DNA from: an uncultured Lachnospiraceae bacterium | GTDB taxonomy: Bacteria > Bacillota > Clostridia > Lachnospirales > Lachnospiraceae | Assembly: GCA_946414885.1 (NCBI GenBank) | Contig: CAMKQH010000007.1 | Location: forward strand, 100,833-164,832 | DNA length: 64,000 nucleotides | Direction of reading: 5' to 3' | In this document: piece after piece, positions 50,876 through 59,102 of the stretch | Position numbering within the stretch: position 1 is the first letter of the stretch | How the letters are laid out: each line of letters opens with the position of its first letter | Made by a program: the position numbers and the translations under genes | The notes under the pieces: model-generated | What the model was told of the DNA's origin: nothing | The model's database searches: none | Seen by the model: the letters and a program-made list of their open reading frames with translations, nothing else

Positions 50876-51427
50876 TTTCAAAAACTCGCTTGTCTTCTCC
50901 ATAACGTCACGAATGATACTTAGGTCAGCCAATACGTCATCCTTTTCCAGCGAGTGATTTGCGCCGTCATAGACGTGCATAGGGATTCCCTGCTCCTTTG
51001 CAAGCCTTAGAACTTCGGAAGGTACGCACCAAGAGTCTGCCGTTCCAATAAAACCAATGGCATTTTCCGGATGAAAGGGAAACGTATGCTCCAGCGGCGT
51101 ATACAACACGTGGCGGATCCGCATTCCCGTCAGCTTTTGGGCATATGCGGCTGCGATGACCGTTCCAATGCTCTTTGAAATCAGCAAAACCTCTTCATAC
51201 CCTTCCCAATCCACGTCCGAAAGGCATTCTTCCGCACGGGCATACAGAATCCGGAATGCTTCCTCCATCTTTTCCAGATTCCCGCGAATCCTCGTTTCTC
51301 CCGGCAGGGCATACGCTATCCGTTTGCATTCATAACCACTCTGGGCTGCCAGATCCCCTGCATAATACAATAGCGGTTTGTCACAGGTATACCCGATTCC
51401 CGGAAAAATAATTGCCAGTTTTGCCAC
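50867..51427 (-). CDS. Alpha/beta-hydrolase family protein
   Basis: This protein of about 186 residues opens with a beta strand and turn (AKLAIIFPGIGYTCDKPLLYYAG). The nucleophile elbow is LLISKSIGTVIAAAYA (S-x-S-x-G), and the C-terminal DGANHSLEKDD holds the likely catalytic His. The length is at the low end for the fold. The substrate is unknown. The start is GTG 51427 behind TTTGGAGGATTTGATC. It follows the XRE gene by 25 bases on the same strand. Confidence 0.82.
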   Translation of the reverse strand: MAKLAIIFPGIGYTCDKPLLYYAGDLAAQSGYECKRIAYALPGETRIRGNLEKMEEAFRILYARAEECLSDVDWEGYEEVLLISKSIGTVIAAAYAQKLTGMRIRHVLYTPLEHTFPFHPENAIGFIGTADSWCVPSEVLRLAKEQGIPMHVYDGANHSLEKDDVLADLSIIRDVMEKTSEFLKLG

Positions 51428-51452
51428 GATCAAATCCTCCAAACAAATTTTT

Positions 51453-51848
51453 TCATTGCGGTAATCCAAACACCGCAGCATAGATGATAAAGCTGATTAG
51501 GTCCACCAAAAGAATGATCCCGAAAACAATGCCCGCGATCTTTAGGCCCTTTTTTGCCCTCTGCTTGTTTGCCTCCGTCAGCACGTGCTCCTTCACGTCA
51601 CCGTAAAATTCCGATTTCACTACCTGCACCGAAGGCTCCGCCTTTTGAGGCTCCTTATCCATAACCAGCTCATCCAGCGACACCTTGAACAAATCACTGA
51701 TCGCAACCAATTTCTCCATGTCGGGCGTTGACTCTCCAACTTCCCACTTCGAAATCGTCTGTCTGGAAACGTTAAGGCGATTCGCCAGCTCCTCCTGAGA
51801 GAACCCTTTTTGCTTTCGCAGTTCATATAATTTATTGTTAAATTCCAT
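51453..51848 (-). CDS. XRE family regulator with C-terminal membrane helix
   Basis: The 131-residue protein has an N-terminal HTH (LYELRKQKGFSQEELANRLNVSRQTISKWEVGESTPDMEKLVAISDLF). A charged linker follows, then one membrane helix (KIAGIVFGIILLVDLISFIIYAAVFG). The HTH keeps the usual SRQTISKWE recognition helix. It probably controls its own operon with the CPBP gene upstream and the hydrolase downstream. Confidence 0.9.
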   Translation of the reverse strand: MEFNNKLYELRKQKGFSQEELANRLNVSRQTISKWEVGESTPDMEKLVAISDLFKVSLDELVMDKEPQKAEPSVQVVKSEFYGDVKEHVLTEANKQRAKKGLKIAGIVFGIILLVDLISFIIYAAVFGLPQ

Positions 51849-51913
51849 TTTCGCTCACCTTTCTCACAAGTGCTTCCCGTTGAGGTAATCATACCAAATA
51901 TCAACCCTGCGCG

Positions 51914-51985
51914 CAAGTGACGCTCGTGCACCTTCGATTTTGCTCAAGTGACGTTCATGCGCCTTCGCCTTTGCCCACAAGTGAC
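51914..51985. repeat. Short degenerate repeat of about 31-33 bp
   Basis: CAAGTGAC recurs at 51914, 51945 and 51978 with related filling sequence (CTTCG and TTTGC). It lies in the 145-base gap between the CPBP and XRE genes. Confidence 0.6.
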
Positions 51986-51993
51986 CATGACCC

Positions 51994-52905
51994 TCACCCC
52001 TTCTTTCTCTTTGCAACAACATAGGCACTCGTCAAAACCATCGCGATCACCACCGTCGTAAGAATGCTCGCTTCAATCCCATAGGCACCGCCATTTAACA
52101 GACTCCCTTCGTTCACGCAAAAGGCCAAAGGTCCGTCGGTTAAGCTTTCATTTCCGCTTACCGTAAGCCCCATAATGCAATTTAACACGTAATTCCAAGC
52201 AAAATGAAGTCCGCAGGCCATCCAAATGTTGCCTCTCCACAGCGTAAGCAGGGAGAATAAAAAGGAAATTAGATACAGATTGATCAATCCCTCGACGAAA
52301 TATTCCGGCTCACAGGAAAGCATTCCCAGGAAATGCGGGAGCGCAAATACCGTCGAGCTGATAAACACTGCTGCCGGATCGGAAATTTTCTTTTTCAACG
52401 CACCCAGCAAAAAACCTCTGCACAGCACCTCTTCCGATGCCGCCTGTAAAGCAATCCCGGGAAGAATCAAAAGAAGCCTTGACACGTTAACGCCTGCGCC
52501 CGCGCCCAAGAAAGAAATGGATCCTGACGCGCAGCAGCCACAAATGATCACCGCCAGCAACCCCACGGCAAATACCGCGCCCGTCAGATAATCCAACGCC
52601 TTCCCCTGAAACATGGCTTTCGGGGATTCCTTTTCGATCAACTTAAAATAGAGAAACGCAAGCAGAATATAAACGGCATATTCAAAATAAGAAAGAAGCC
52701 AAGTCGCAATTCCCTCCGGCGGCATTTCGCCATTCATGACGTCAAAGCCCATTCCCGACAGCGCCCCGATGATGACGGCCTCTCCTATGATCACGCTGGC
52801 AACATAGATCAGGACAAACGCCAACAGCTTCTTTATGACGTACTCCGGTGCCGTCATGTCCTTCCGATTGTTAAAAGGTAGCAAATTCAATACGATGTTT
52901 TTCAT
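51994..52905 (-). CDS. CPBP family intramembrane metalloprotease
   Basis: This protein of about 303 residues has about eight hydrophobic helices. It has motif 1 QAASEEVLCRGFLLGAL (EExxxR) and then STVFALPHFLGM and HFAWNYVLNCIMG, the metal-binding positions of CPBP proteases. The start is ATG 52905 behind AAGGAGGATTTGTTG; the long in-frame extension to 53028 lacks any signal. It is divided from the XRE gene by a short repeat, on the same strand. Confidence 0.85.
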   Translation of the reverse strand: MKNIVLNLLPFNNRKDMTAPEYVIKKLLAFVLIYVASVIIGEAVIIGALSGMGFDVMNGEMPPEGIATWLLSYFEYAVYILLAFLYFKLIEKESPKAMFQGKALDYLTGAVFAVGLLAVIICGCCASGSISFLGAGAGVNVSRLLLILPGIALQAASEEVLCRGFLLGALKKKISDPAAVFISSTVFALPHFLGMLSCEPEYFVEGLINLYLISFLFSLLTLWRGNIWMACGLHFAWNYVLNCIMGLTVSGNESLTDGPLAFCVNEGSLLNGGAYGIEASILTTVVIAMVLTSAYVVAKRKKG

Positions 52906-53044
52906 CAACAAATCCTCCTTCAAATTTTCTTGATGAATCCATCGTATGATTTTCTCCCAAAAAGCACCACCAAGCAGCCTTAACAATCCCGCAACGCCGG
53001 TTGGCAATCCCGTTAAGTGCCGTTGCAACGCCCAAACTGTAAGT

Positions 53045-53430
53045 TTATTTGTAAATCAGTTTGCATTTCAGCGGGATCAGAATCTGACCTTCATGTTCGT
53101 CATCTCCGTCCCATGCCTTTCTGTCCCCGATTTCATCACGTTCACAGTTTTCAACAATGTCAACCAGTTTTGGGCAATTTATGACATCAAGTTCACTCAG
53201 AGGTAAAAACTGAATGTCAAGATACCGCATGTCAGGATTGTTGGATAAATCCGGTTTCGTAAGATATCCGCTCTGCCATCCACAATTGAAACCCGTTAGA
53301 TTTACGTTTGTGCTTAAATCTATGGACTCCATGGGAGTAAAATCTACTCCCAGACTTAGTTCTATCACGAAAAGGCTCTAAATCCCTCATATTAAGGCAC
53401 CGCATCGTGCCCCAGAGATCCAACGGCACC
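53045..53430 (-). pseudogene. 3' remnant of a leucine-rich-repeat protein
   Basis: About 107 codons are open from 53368 down. They read in LRR style: SIDLSTNVNLTGFNCGW, PDLSNNPDMRYLDIQ, LSELDVINCPKLVDIVE, then an acidic end and a short tail. Upstream the same style (LDLWGTMRCLNMRDLEPF) continues in another frame, and no RBS or start fits. The gene appears to have lost its 5' part and suffered a frameshift. The upstream limit is approximate. Confidence 0.5.
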
Positions 53431-53454
53431 TTGGCTGTTGCGTAATAGAAAAAA

Positions 53455-53483
53455 GAGCTCGAAAACACGTTGTTTTCAAGCTC
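53455..53483 (-). terminator. Intrinsic terminator of the lipoprotein gene
   Basis: GAGCTCGAAAACA pairs with TGTTTTCAAGCTC (one mismatch). On the minus strand it is followed by TTTTTTC. Confidence 0.75.
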
Positions 53484-53508
53484 CTCTCAATGTAATCGAT
53501 CAATACAA

Positions 53509-54231
53509 TCAATCCGCGGCAAGGCCGCTCATCAGCTTCTCCAATTCTTCGTCGCTCTTTTCTTGAATCTCCCCATCAGCATAAAAATAAGTAAGCATTT
53601 TGGCAATGGCCTTGCCCTCGTAAACATAGACAAAATCATAGTAACCCGGCTGACAGTCTGCGGGATTAAGGTAAAAACTTCCCCATTGGTATTCCTCAGG
53701 ATTCTCCTCATCTTCGGGATAATGCAGGTCACAATAGGTCACAAAGTCAGGCATCAGATCCGAGAACTGCGTCGTCTCGTAGGAGCTCTGATCCTCACGA
53801 TGTTTCAGAACCCAAACCCTAAGGCCGTACTTTGCGTCCGTATCCGGATAAAAATCTACCCATTCATTTAATTGAAAGATACAGCGGATTCCGTCGCTCC
53901 CTTTCTCCCTGGAATAATTGAACTCTGTGCTGCCACAGATATTTCCCGTGATACGCACTCCGCGCAGAATGGACGGATCCCTGTCTTCAAGCTCTATAAA
54001 ATGGAGCTTTCCCGGGAGCATGCTTTCCTTTGCGGTCACGCCAGACGGATTTCCCTGACTACCCTGCGAATTTCCTGACTGCCCGTTGTCAGAGCTGGCC
54101 ACGTTAGAACTGCTCCCGCCCTGATTGCCGGAATTTCCTGAATTTCCCGGCTCCGCCTTTCCGCATGCCGCTAGGCACAGTGTCATGGCAATTGCCACAA
54201 GCCCACATACCATTTTACTCTTTCTCATCAT
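53509..54231 (-). CDS. Hypothetical lipoprotein
   Basis: This lipoprotein of about 240 residues has the signal MRKSKMVCGLVAIAMTLCLAAC. A long Ser/Asn/Gly/Gln spacer (GNSGNSGNQGGSSSNV) follows. Its globular domain (KLHFIELEDRDPSILRGVRITGNICG and YYDFVYVYEGKAIAKMLTYF) is not one I recognise. The Asn/Gly/Ser spacer suggests display across the cell wall. GGGAGG precedes ATG 54231. It ends at a good terminator. Confidence 0.75.
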   Translation of the reverse strand: MMRKSKMVCGLVAIAMTLCLAACGKAEPGNSGNSGNQGGSSSNVASSDNGQSGNSQGSQGNPSGVTAKESMLPGKLHFIELEDRDPSILRGVRITGNICGSTEFNYSREKGSDGIRCIFQLNEWVDFYPDTDAKYGLRVWVLKHREDQSSYETTQFSDLMPDFVTYCDLHYPEDEENPEEYQWGSFYLNPADCQPGYYDFVYVYEGKAIAKMLTYFYADGEIQEKSDEELEKLMSGLAAD

Positions 54232-54261
54232 CAAATTCCTCCCTTGTTCTCGCCTTGACGA

Positions 54262-54513
54262 TTAATTTGTGATTCCCTCATAATCCTTAAGGTTGTATCC
54301 TAGTTCCCTGGTTGCTCTTTCCAGTTGCGCAGCATAGGCATTTGCCGCTTTTTCCAACTCGGCATAGACATTCCTCCGTCTTTCCGTTTTCTTCTGTGCG
54401 CTACCGGCATTCAAAAGCCCTTCCGCTTTTTTCTGCGCACCGCTGGCATTCACCGCCCCCGACCTGTTCATCCTTACCGCCTTGTTTTCAAAAAGATTTG
54501 AGAAAAAAAACAT
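54262..54513 (-). CDS. Small hypothetical protein, 83 residues
   Basis: A short, charged, mostly helical protein opens MFFFSNLFENKAVRMNRSG. It carries a near-duplicate segment NASGAQKKAEG/NAGSAQKKTE, and a helix YAELEKAANAYAAQLERATRELGYNL. There is no signal or known domain. AAAGGGGGACAAC before ATG 54513 fixes the start. It precedes the lipoprotein gene by 30 bases and is probably cotranscribed with it. Confidence 0.6.
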   Translation of the reverse strand: MFFFSNLFENKAVRMNRSGAVNASGAQKKAEGLLNAGSAQKKTERRRNVYAELEKAANAYAAQLERATRELGYNLKDYEGITN

Positions 54514-54573
54514 GTTGTCCCCCTTTCCCAGTTCCTTTACGTTACCATCATCCCACAAACCGCGTAAAAAAAA

Positions 54574-54603
54574 TAGTGCCAATGGTCATTCCATTTGGCA
54601 CTA
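54574..54603 (-). terminator. Intrinsic terminator of the two-component operon
   Basis: TAGTGCCAATGG and CCATTTGGCACTA pair with one bulge around TCATT. On the minus strand eight T follow, and on the plus strand CTTTTTCTT follows, so it could act in both directions. Confidence 0.8.
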
Positions 54604-54646
54604 TCTTTTTCTTACGAGCCTGTTCCTGCGAATAAGGCTCCGAATT

Positions 54647-55282
54647 CTACTCTTCGTCCACAAGATTGTTTTTGTACGCGTATCTCGTCAGGTCTGCCCG
54701 GCTGACGCAGAAGGTTTTGCTGAGCAGCATGGACACGATATTCTTCACCGTCCCGGGCTGCAGTGACAGGACTCCTGCGATTTCCTTGTTGGTATATCCC
54801 TTGCAAACCAGCTTTAGGACAGTCAATTCCCTCTCATTAAATTCTCCCACCCCGGGGGATTCCGCCTTTTGCCGGAAATGCTTCATGGCCTCGGCATCCA
54901 TGACGCTCACACCGTCCATGACGGAGTGCAGGGAAGACCGGAGCTGTTCCGGATCCGATACCTTCAAAAGGAACCCGTCGCACCCGGCATTTAAGGCATT
55001 CTCAACAGTCTCATGATCATCAAACGTCGTGAGCGCCACGATCTTCACCTCAGGATGCTTTTCCTTGATGATCCTGGTCGCTTCCACGCCGGTAAGGATG
55101 GGCATCTGCATGTCCATCAAAATGACGTCAGGCAGACTCCTGTCGCACGCTTCAATGGTTTCCTTCCCATTCACGCAGGTCGCGATCACCTCAAACTCTT
55201 CCCAGGACGCAATCTGCATGTTCAGACCTGCCAGCAATAATTTATGATCATCCGCCAGAATTACCTTAATCTTCTCCTTCAT
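54647..55282 (-). CDS. NarL/LuxR family response regulator
   Basis: This 211-residue regulator has a receiver domain (KVILADDHKLLLAGL, phospho-acceptor Asp57 in DVILMDMQMP, Lys in LLKVSD). The LuxR HTH reads LNERELTVLKLVCKGYTNKEIAGVLSLQPGTVKNIVSMLL in shape. It is the output of the adjacent kinase, with which it overlaps by 17 bases. GGAGGGAAC precedes ATG. Confidence 0.93.
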   Translation of the reverse strand: MKEKIKVILADDHKLLLAGLNMQIASWEEFEVIATCVNGKETIEACDRSLPDVILMDMQMPILTGVEATRIIKEKHPEVKIVALTTFDDHETVENALNAGCDGFLLKVSDPEQLRSSLHSVMDGVSVMDAEAMKHFRQKAESPGVGEFNERELTVLKLVCKGYTNKEIAGVLSLQPGTVKNIVSMLLSKTFCVSRADLTRYAYKNNLVDEE

Positions 55283-56222
55283 GTTCCCTCCAAGTCACGA
55301 CAATCCCAAAGCCCTTGCCCTCTTCCGTAAGGAATTGGACCTGCCCGCCCGAAGCCCTTACGTATTCCTCCATGGTCATCAATCCAAACCCTTTCTCCAG
55401 CGGGCCCCGGAAGCTTCCGTTATCCCTGATCATTAGCGTAAAGCTATCTTCGTTCCCTGTCAAACGCACTTCCATGGCATCTCCAAGGGAATGCTCCATG
55501 GTGTTGTGATAGGCTTCCTTCAGGATCCTCGAAACCGTCTCATATTTCTCCTTCATAAAGGCCGGCTCCACGCCTCCGGATACAACCTGATTCTCAATGG
55601 AACCGCGCCGGAAGAAGGTTTCCGCAAGCTCCTTCAGGGAGGAATAATTCTCCTCTTCCCCTCCGTTCGAAGCCTTCTTGCAAATCTTAATGCCTTCTCC
55701 GATCAGCTCTCTGTATGCCTGAATGTCCTTGTCCATCAGCTGAAGGCACATCTGGCAGATTGTGTGGATTTCCGTCACGGCATGTCCGGAATCATCATGG
55801 ATCGATCTGGCTATGCGGAGCTGTTCCGCGTAATCAGAAAGGTTCTTTACTTCCATGGCATACTCCGCCAGCTTCCTGTTCGCATCACTCTTTGCCCGCG
55901 CCAGTGCGCGAAGCTCCCTTCCCCGGTCCTCATTTTGACGCTCCAGGATGACTTCCTCCGTGACGTCAGTAAAGATTACCGTGTATCCAATGACGTGATT
56001 TCCACTGCTTACCGGAGAAATAACGCGGCTGTAAACATATTCACCGATCTCCACGTTTCCCTCCTTTTGGTTAAACACGTCAGGGATCAGTTTTGTAAGG
56101 CGAATGCCTTTCTTTAGGCCCTCCACCTTGTCATTTCTGTTAAAGTCAAGCACGTACCCGTACGCATCCGTTATGACTGCCGTGTCGGGCATCTGCCTGA
56201 AAAGGACGTCCAAATTCATCAT
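55266..56222 (-). CDS. Soluble histidine kinase (PAS, HisKA_3, HATPase)
   Basis: This 318-residue kinase has no membrane helix. Residues 1-95 are PAS-like (MPDTAVITDAYGYVLDFN). The phospho-acceptor is H142 in the HisKA_3-like box ARSIHDDSGHAVTEIH. The ATPase has an N box EAYHNTMEHS and G boxes RDNGSFRGPLEKGFGLMTMEEYV and EGKGFGIVVTW. Such kinases phosphorylate NarL-type regulators like the one encoded next. It overlaps the preceding sensor gene as ATGA, so the two are coupled. It must receive its signal from another protein, most likely that sensor. Confidence 0.9.
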   Translation of the reverse strand: MMNLDVLFRQMPDTAVITDAYGYVLDFNRNDKVEGLKKGIRLTKLIPDVFNQKEGNVEIGEYVYSRVISPVSSGNHVIGYTVIFTDVTEEVILERQNEDRGRELRALARAKSDANRKLAEYAMEVKNLSDYAEQLRIARSIHDDSGHAVTEIHTICQMCLQLMDKDIQAYRELIGEGIKICKKASNGGEEENYSSLKELAETFFRRGSIENQVVSGGVEPAFMKEKYETVSRILKEAYHNTMEHSLGDAMEVRLTGNEDSFTLMIRDNGSFRGPLEKGFGLMTMEEYVRASGGQVQFLTEEGKGFGIVVTWREHEGED

Positions 56223-57535
56223 CGCGCATCCTCCTTTAGCAGTGCCACTGCCTCCCGAATGCTTCGGATCGTTTTTTCGGAAATCAGAAGATTCTCATTT
56301 AGCAAGTCTTTCGGGTCGGTACCCTGTTCCAGCGTGCGCCGCAGATTCTCTTCCATTTTTGTAAATGCTTCCTTCGATTGCTCCTGCGCTGCCGAAAATC
56401 TCTCCCACTTCTCCTTCAGATTCGGGATCTCATACAAAAAATCCAGATATGCGTCAATGTTACGTTTCTTTTCTTCCAGTTCCTTCAGAAGCTCCATGCT
56501 CTCCCGAATTTGGGAAAGCAAGGATTCCTGCTGTTTTTTTATCTCACTGACGTCCGTAGCGGTGACCAGCAGTTCATTTTCCACTGTCGAAACGCTGCCC
56601 TTCAGGTATTTCCCGTCATATTTGCCCGCAAATTGTCTGCTGTCCTTATCCAGCTTGGAAACGATCTCACTGATTGCCTGTGAATACCGTTCCTTGGCGG
56701 CTCTGTTGCAATATCCGATCGACCCTTTTTCCGGGTCATAAGTAAAGAGAATATTTCCCGTCTGCTCCAACGTCTGTTCCATCGATGCCGGCAGAATGCT
56801 GACGTAATGGTTCTTAAATACCATAAAATAAAGGCAGGCAATGCATATTGTCATAACTAAAGGATTTAAGTCGATCAGGGTAAAGCCCGTCAGGGATCGG
56901 ATCAGATTGGTAATGCCGGGGAGCAGGGGATACATGGAAAAAACAAGAATTCTTTTTAACTTGTCCTCCCCAAACTTCACTATATGGACCAAGGAAATGA
57001 TCCATCCGGCCAAAAGCATTCCATACACGATCAGCACGCAGGGGGCAAACACTTTTCCGTGGATCACGGGTTCGTCAAGAATCAGCTTTTCATAAAACAA
57101 ATGATGTAACGGATCCGTACAGATGATGACGGCCACGGCAAGGGAAAGCGCGTAGACACACGTTCTGAATGCCCTGTTTTCCACAACTCTCACGTTGCCA
57201 GCAACATACAGATTCCAAATCAAAAACGCCATGGTAGCCAGCATGGTTGACGTCAGCTGGTAGTAGACGCCAAAAGCGTAAATGGCATTATTCTTCCAGA
57301 ACAAACTCAAAATAGTTTCCGTAAAATCGCCCAGCACGATCCCCCACAAGCCAAATACCAGAACAATGAACCACCTGGACACGGGGGACGGCGTGCGCCA
57401 TTTGATCAATCTGAGAATGAACCATAAATGGGCAGGAAGATAGACGGCCTGCATAACCAGATCAATGACGTGAAATACTTCCTGATTGATACGCCCCACC
57501 TCCCCAAGCTTCTTGTTCCGAAAACCACGTGCCAT
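56219..57535 (-). CDS. 7TM sensor protein with PAS-like and coiled-coil parts, no kinase
   Basis: This 438-residue protein begins with about seven helices in the style of histidine-kinase N-terminal 7TM regions (VMQAVYLPAHLWFILRLI, WFIVLVFGLWGIVLGDFT, LVMTICIACLYFMVF). A PAS-like part (ASMEQTLEQTGNILFTYDPEKGSIGYCNRAA) and a long coiled coil to the end follow. No His box or ATPase domain is present. The next gene supplies those parts, so the two together equal one ordinary 7TM kinase. It is the first gene of the three-gene unit. Confidence 0.82.
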   Translation of the reverse strand: MARGFRNKKLGEVGRINQEVFHVIDLVMQAVYLPAHLWFILRLIKWRTPSPVSRWFIVLVFGLWGIVLGDFTETILSLFWKNNAIYAFGVYYQLTSTMLATMAFLIWNLYVAGNVRVVENRAFRTCVYALSLAVAVIICTDPLHHLFYEKLILDEPVIHGKVFAPCVLIVYGMLLAGWIISLVHIVKFGEDKLKRILVFSMYPLLPGITNLIRSLTGFTLIDLNPLVMTICIACLYFMVFKNHYVSILPASMEQTLEQTGNILFTYDPEKGSIGYCNRAAKERYSQAISEIVSKLDKDSRQFAGKYDGKYLKGSVSTVENELLVTATDVSEIKKQQESLLSQIRESMELLKELEEKKRNIDAYLDFLYEIPNLKEKWERFSAAQEQSKEAFTKMEENLRRTLEQGTDPKDLLNENLLISEKTIRSIREAVALLKEDAR

Positions 57536-57672
57536 ATGATTAATTCCACTTTAACATAAAACCTCATAATAAAAAAGTGGTAATCAAACTTATTGAGAGG
57601 CTGATTTCGTGAGGGTGCTCTTTGAGGGGCTTTCGTGATGGGCTGGTTTGAGGATCTCAGACTCAGCAGAAC

Positions 57673-57713
57673 AAAACAGGGTTAGTCAGAAGATTTCTGA
57701 CCAGCCCTGTTTT
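57673..57713. terminator. Long hairpin, probable bidirectional terminator
   Basis: AAAACAGGG and CCCTGTTTT form the base, and GTCAGA/TCTGAC the top, of one stem. TTTTCTTTTTATCC follows on the plus strand and TTTTGTTC on the minus strand. It could end a transcript of the 58011 small frame. Confidence 0.6.
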
Positions 57714-57732
57714 CTTTTTATCCTTCTCTGCT

Positions 57733-57990
57733 ATGATTGTTTTTGGGGAAATAACCATTGCCGTTGAGACGCCGCCGGTTCCACGCTCCTGTCCCACATG
57801 CGGATATCGGATGCACTCCCGCGGCGTCAAAAAAAGAATCATCCGCCATCCATCCAATTCTCCAGAACGGTTACTCGCTGTTTATCGTCCTGAAACAGCG
57901 TAGATGGCGGTGCACCAACCCCCAGTACCTTTACAAGGCAGAGGAAACATTCAGGTTTATCAACAGTGCAAATGTCAAGCAAAATATTAC
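57733..57990 (+). pseudogene. Frameshifted 5' remnant of an ISL3-like transposase
   Basis: The frame from 57733 reads GEITIAVETPPVPRSCPTCGYRMHSRG, the zinc ribbon start of ISL3-type transposases, then KKRIIRHP. At 57847-57854 the four bases CATC are doubled. Beyond that the match continues in another frame as HPILQNGYSLFIVLKQRRWRC and NSANVKQNI. Removing one CATC restores the frame. Only the N-terminal quarter of a transposase is left. No terminal inverted repeats were found. Confidence 0.7.
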
Positions 57991-58010
57991 ATTGTTAGGT
58001 AATCTCTTTT

Positions 58011-58118
58011 TTACTTCCTACAAAAAGGTCTTACAAAAAACAATCCTATCGTATATCCGATGGCAAAGCAAGTTCCTACTAAGGCCAGAGCTGCAATCAG
58101 CCCTTTTATCGCCAGCAT
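58011..58118 (-). CDS. Candidate small membrane peptide, 35 residues
   Basis: A 35-codon frame opens MLAIKGLIAALALVG, has one hydrophobic helix of about 20 residues and ends RPFCRK. AAAGGAGGGCGTGGAAC directly before ATG is a near-consensus RBS. A promoter (TTGTTA, 17, TATAAA) lies about 120 bases upstream. I do not know a family. Toxin-like, holin-like or regulatory membrane peptides have this size and shape. Chance cannot be excluded, but RBS plus promoter plus helix is more than expected for noise. Confidence 0.5.
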   Translation of the reverse strand: MLAIKGLIAALALVGTCFAIGYTIGLFFVRPFCRK

Positions 58119-58177
58119 GTTCCACGCCCTCCTTTTCTCAGATTCCCTTTCAGGTCTCTATGTAATTGGAGAGTCAC

Positions 58178-58196
58178 AGCCCCTCCGGAGAGGGCT
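58178..58196 (-). promoter_or_regulatory. Leader hairpin before the small peptide
   Basis: AGCCCCTCC and GGAGAGGGCT can pair as a compact GC-rich stem in the leader of the 58118 frame, about 60-80 bases before its start. Boundaries are approximate. Confidence 0.45.
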
Positions 58197-58203
58197 AACC
58201 GCC

Positions 58204-58217
58204 TACCATGTATGGTA
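58204..58217. promoter_or_regulatory. Palindrome near the small-peptide promoter start site
   Basis: TACCAT-GT-ATGGTA is a perfect 6-bp inverted repeat some 17-30 bases downstream of the -10 box, an operator-like position. Confidence 0.45.
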
Positions 58218-58233
58218 ACACCCGAATGTATTT

Positions 58234-58262
58234 TTTATAGCATAAATTCGAGAGCATAACAA
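58234..58262 (-). promoter_or_regulatory. Promoter of the small-peptide frame
   Basis: On the minus strand TTGTTA (58262-58257), a 17-base spacer and TATAAA (58239-58234) lie between the end of the TIR operon and the small frame. Confidence 0.6.
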
Positions 58263-58285
58263 TTGTTTGTTTTTTCCCACCATTT

Positions 58286-58990
58286 CTATTGTGTCAATAA
58301 TAATTTCATAAGTGCCATTCCTAAAACATTTTCCGGAGAAATAATACTACAAATATTGGCCACTACAAACGTAATGCTTTCCGATGTTTCCAGCAAAGAT
58401 TTTGCAATATGCTTCTCATCAAACAGCGTGTCCTCTTTTCCGGCAGTTTTAAAATGCTTTTTTAATTCTTTTATAATTTCTTTCCTTTTGTTTTCAGGTT
58501 CTAATTCCACAACTAACTCAACAAAATATTGCACACGAATCTGAAGAATCTTACCATTCAACTGCTTTTCAACATAATCCCCTCTTTCTTCTAGAAAGTT
58601 CTGTATTTCAATAAATAAATTTGGATCAGGTATATTCATCACCACTTTCCCCGTCTGGGAATCATACCTAGCATGGGTAATCAAGGTCGCAAATGCCTTT
58701 TTCCAATCATATTTCACCGGATTAATCAATTGATTTTTTACCTTTAGATTTCTAACCTTCTGTTGTGTAATACCTAAATCCTGACTAATCCTATAATCAG
58801 AACACTTTTTATAATCTATTGTTCCATCAGCATTCATGTTCTCAGAAATGAGTTTTTCAATATAAAACCGAAACATCATGAGTTCAATATCAGCTTTAGA
58901 CATCATGCCAAAGTTTGAGTTATAAAAATGACTGGCTATCTCATCAAATAATCGAATCTTATCCTGATCTTCAAAAGATACATATTTCAT
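58286..58990 (-). CDS. Unknown protein with a possible HTH, last gene of the TIR operon
   Basis: This soluble protein of about 234 residues is not one I recognise. It is charged and mostly helical, with a helix-turn-helix-like stretch SDYRISQDLGITQQKVRNLKVKNQLI near residues 64-88. A region VVMNIPDPNLFIEIQNFLEERGDYVEKQ and a weakly hydrophobic end (ESITFVVANICSIISPENVLGMALMKLL) follow. GGAGGTAGAGGCAAA before ATG 58990 sets the start; the in-frame ATG at 59062 is too early. It lies 112 bases after the TIR gene on the same strand. The HTH-like part makes it a candidate regulator of the module. Confidence 0.65.
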   Translation of the reverse strand: MKYVSFEDQDKIRLFDEIASHFYNSNFGMMSKADIELMMFRFYIEKLISENMNADGTIDYKKCSDYRISQDLGITQQKVRNLKVKNQLINPVKYDWKKAFATLITHARYDSQTGKVVMNIPDPNLFIEIQNFLEERGDYVEKQLNGKILQIRVQYFVELVVELEPENKRKEIIKELKKHFKTAGKEDTLFDEKHIAKSLLETSESITFVVANICSIISPENVLGMALMKLLLTQ

Positions 58991-59102
58991 TTTGCCTCTA
59001 CCTCCACCACATAATTCCATATCGACCAACATAAAAATACTAGGACAACGAAATACCAACATTCTATTTGTCGTTTTAATGCGTATTAATTAAGCATTGG
59101 TA

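Noticed and set aside
53232..53468. Minus-strand 78-codon frame beside the LRR remnant
   Set aside because: Only a short part resembles LRR sequence, it runs into the terminator at 53455, and no RBS is present.
57663..57857. Minus-strand 64-codon frame
   Set aside because: It is antisense to the transposase remnant and runs through the 57673 hairpin; no RBS.
57758..58165. Plus-strand 135-codon frame
   Set aside because: Only its first part has meaning, as the frameshifted half of the transposase remnant; the rest is antisense to the small-peptide frame.
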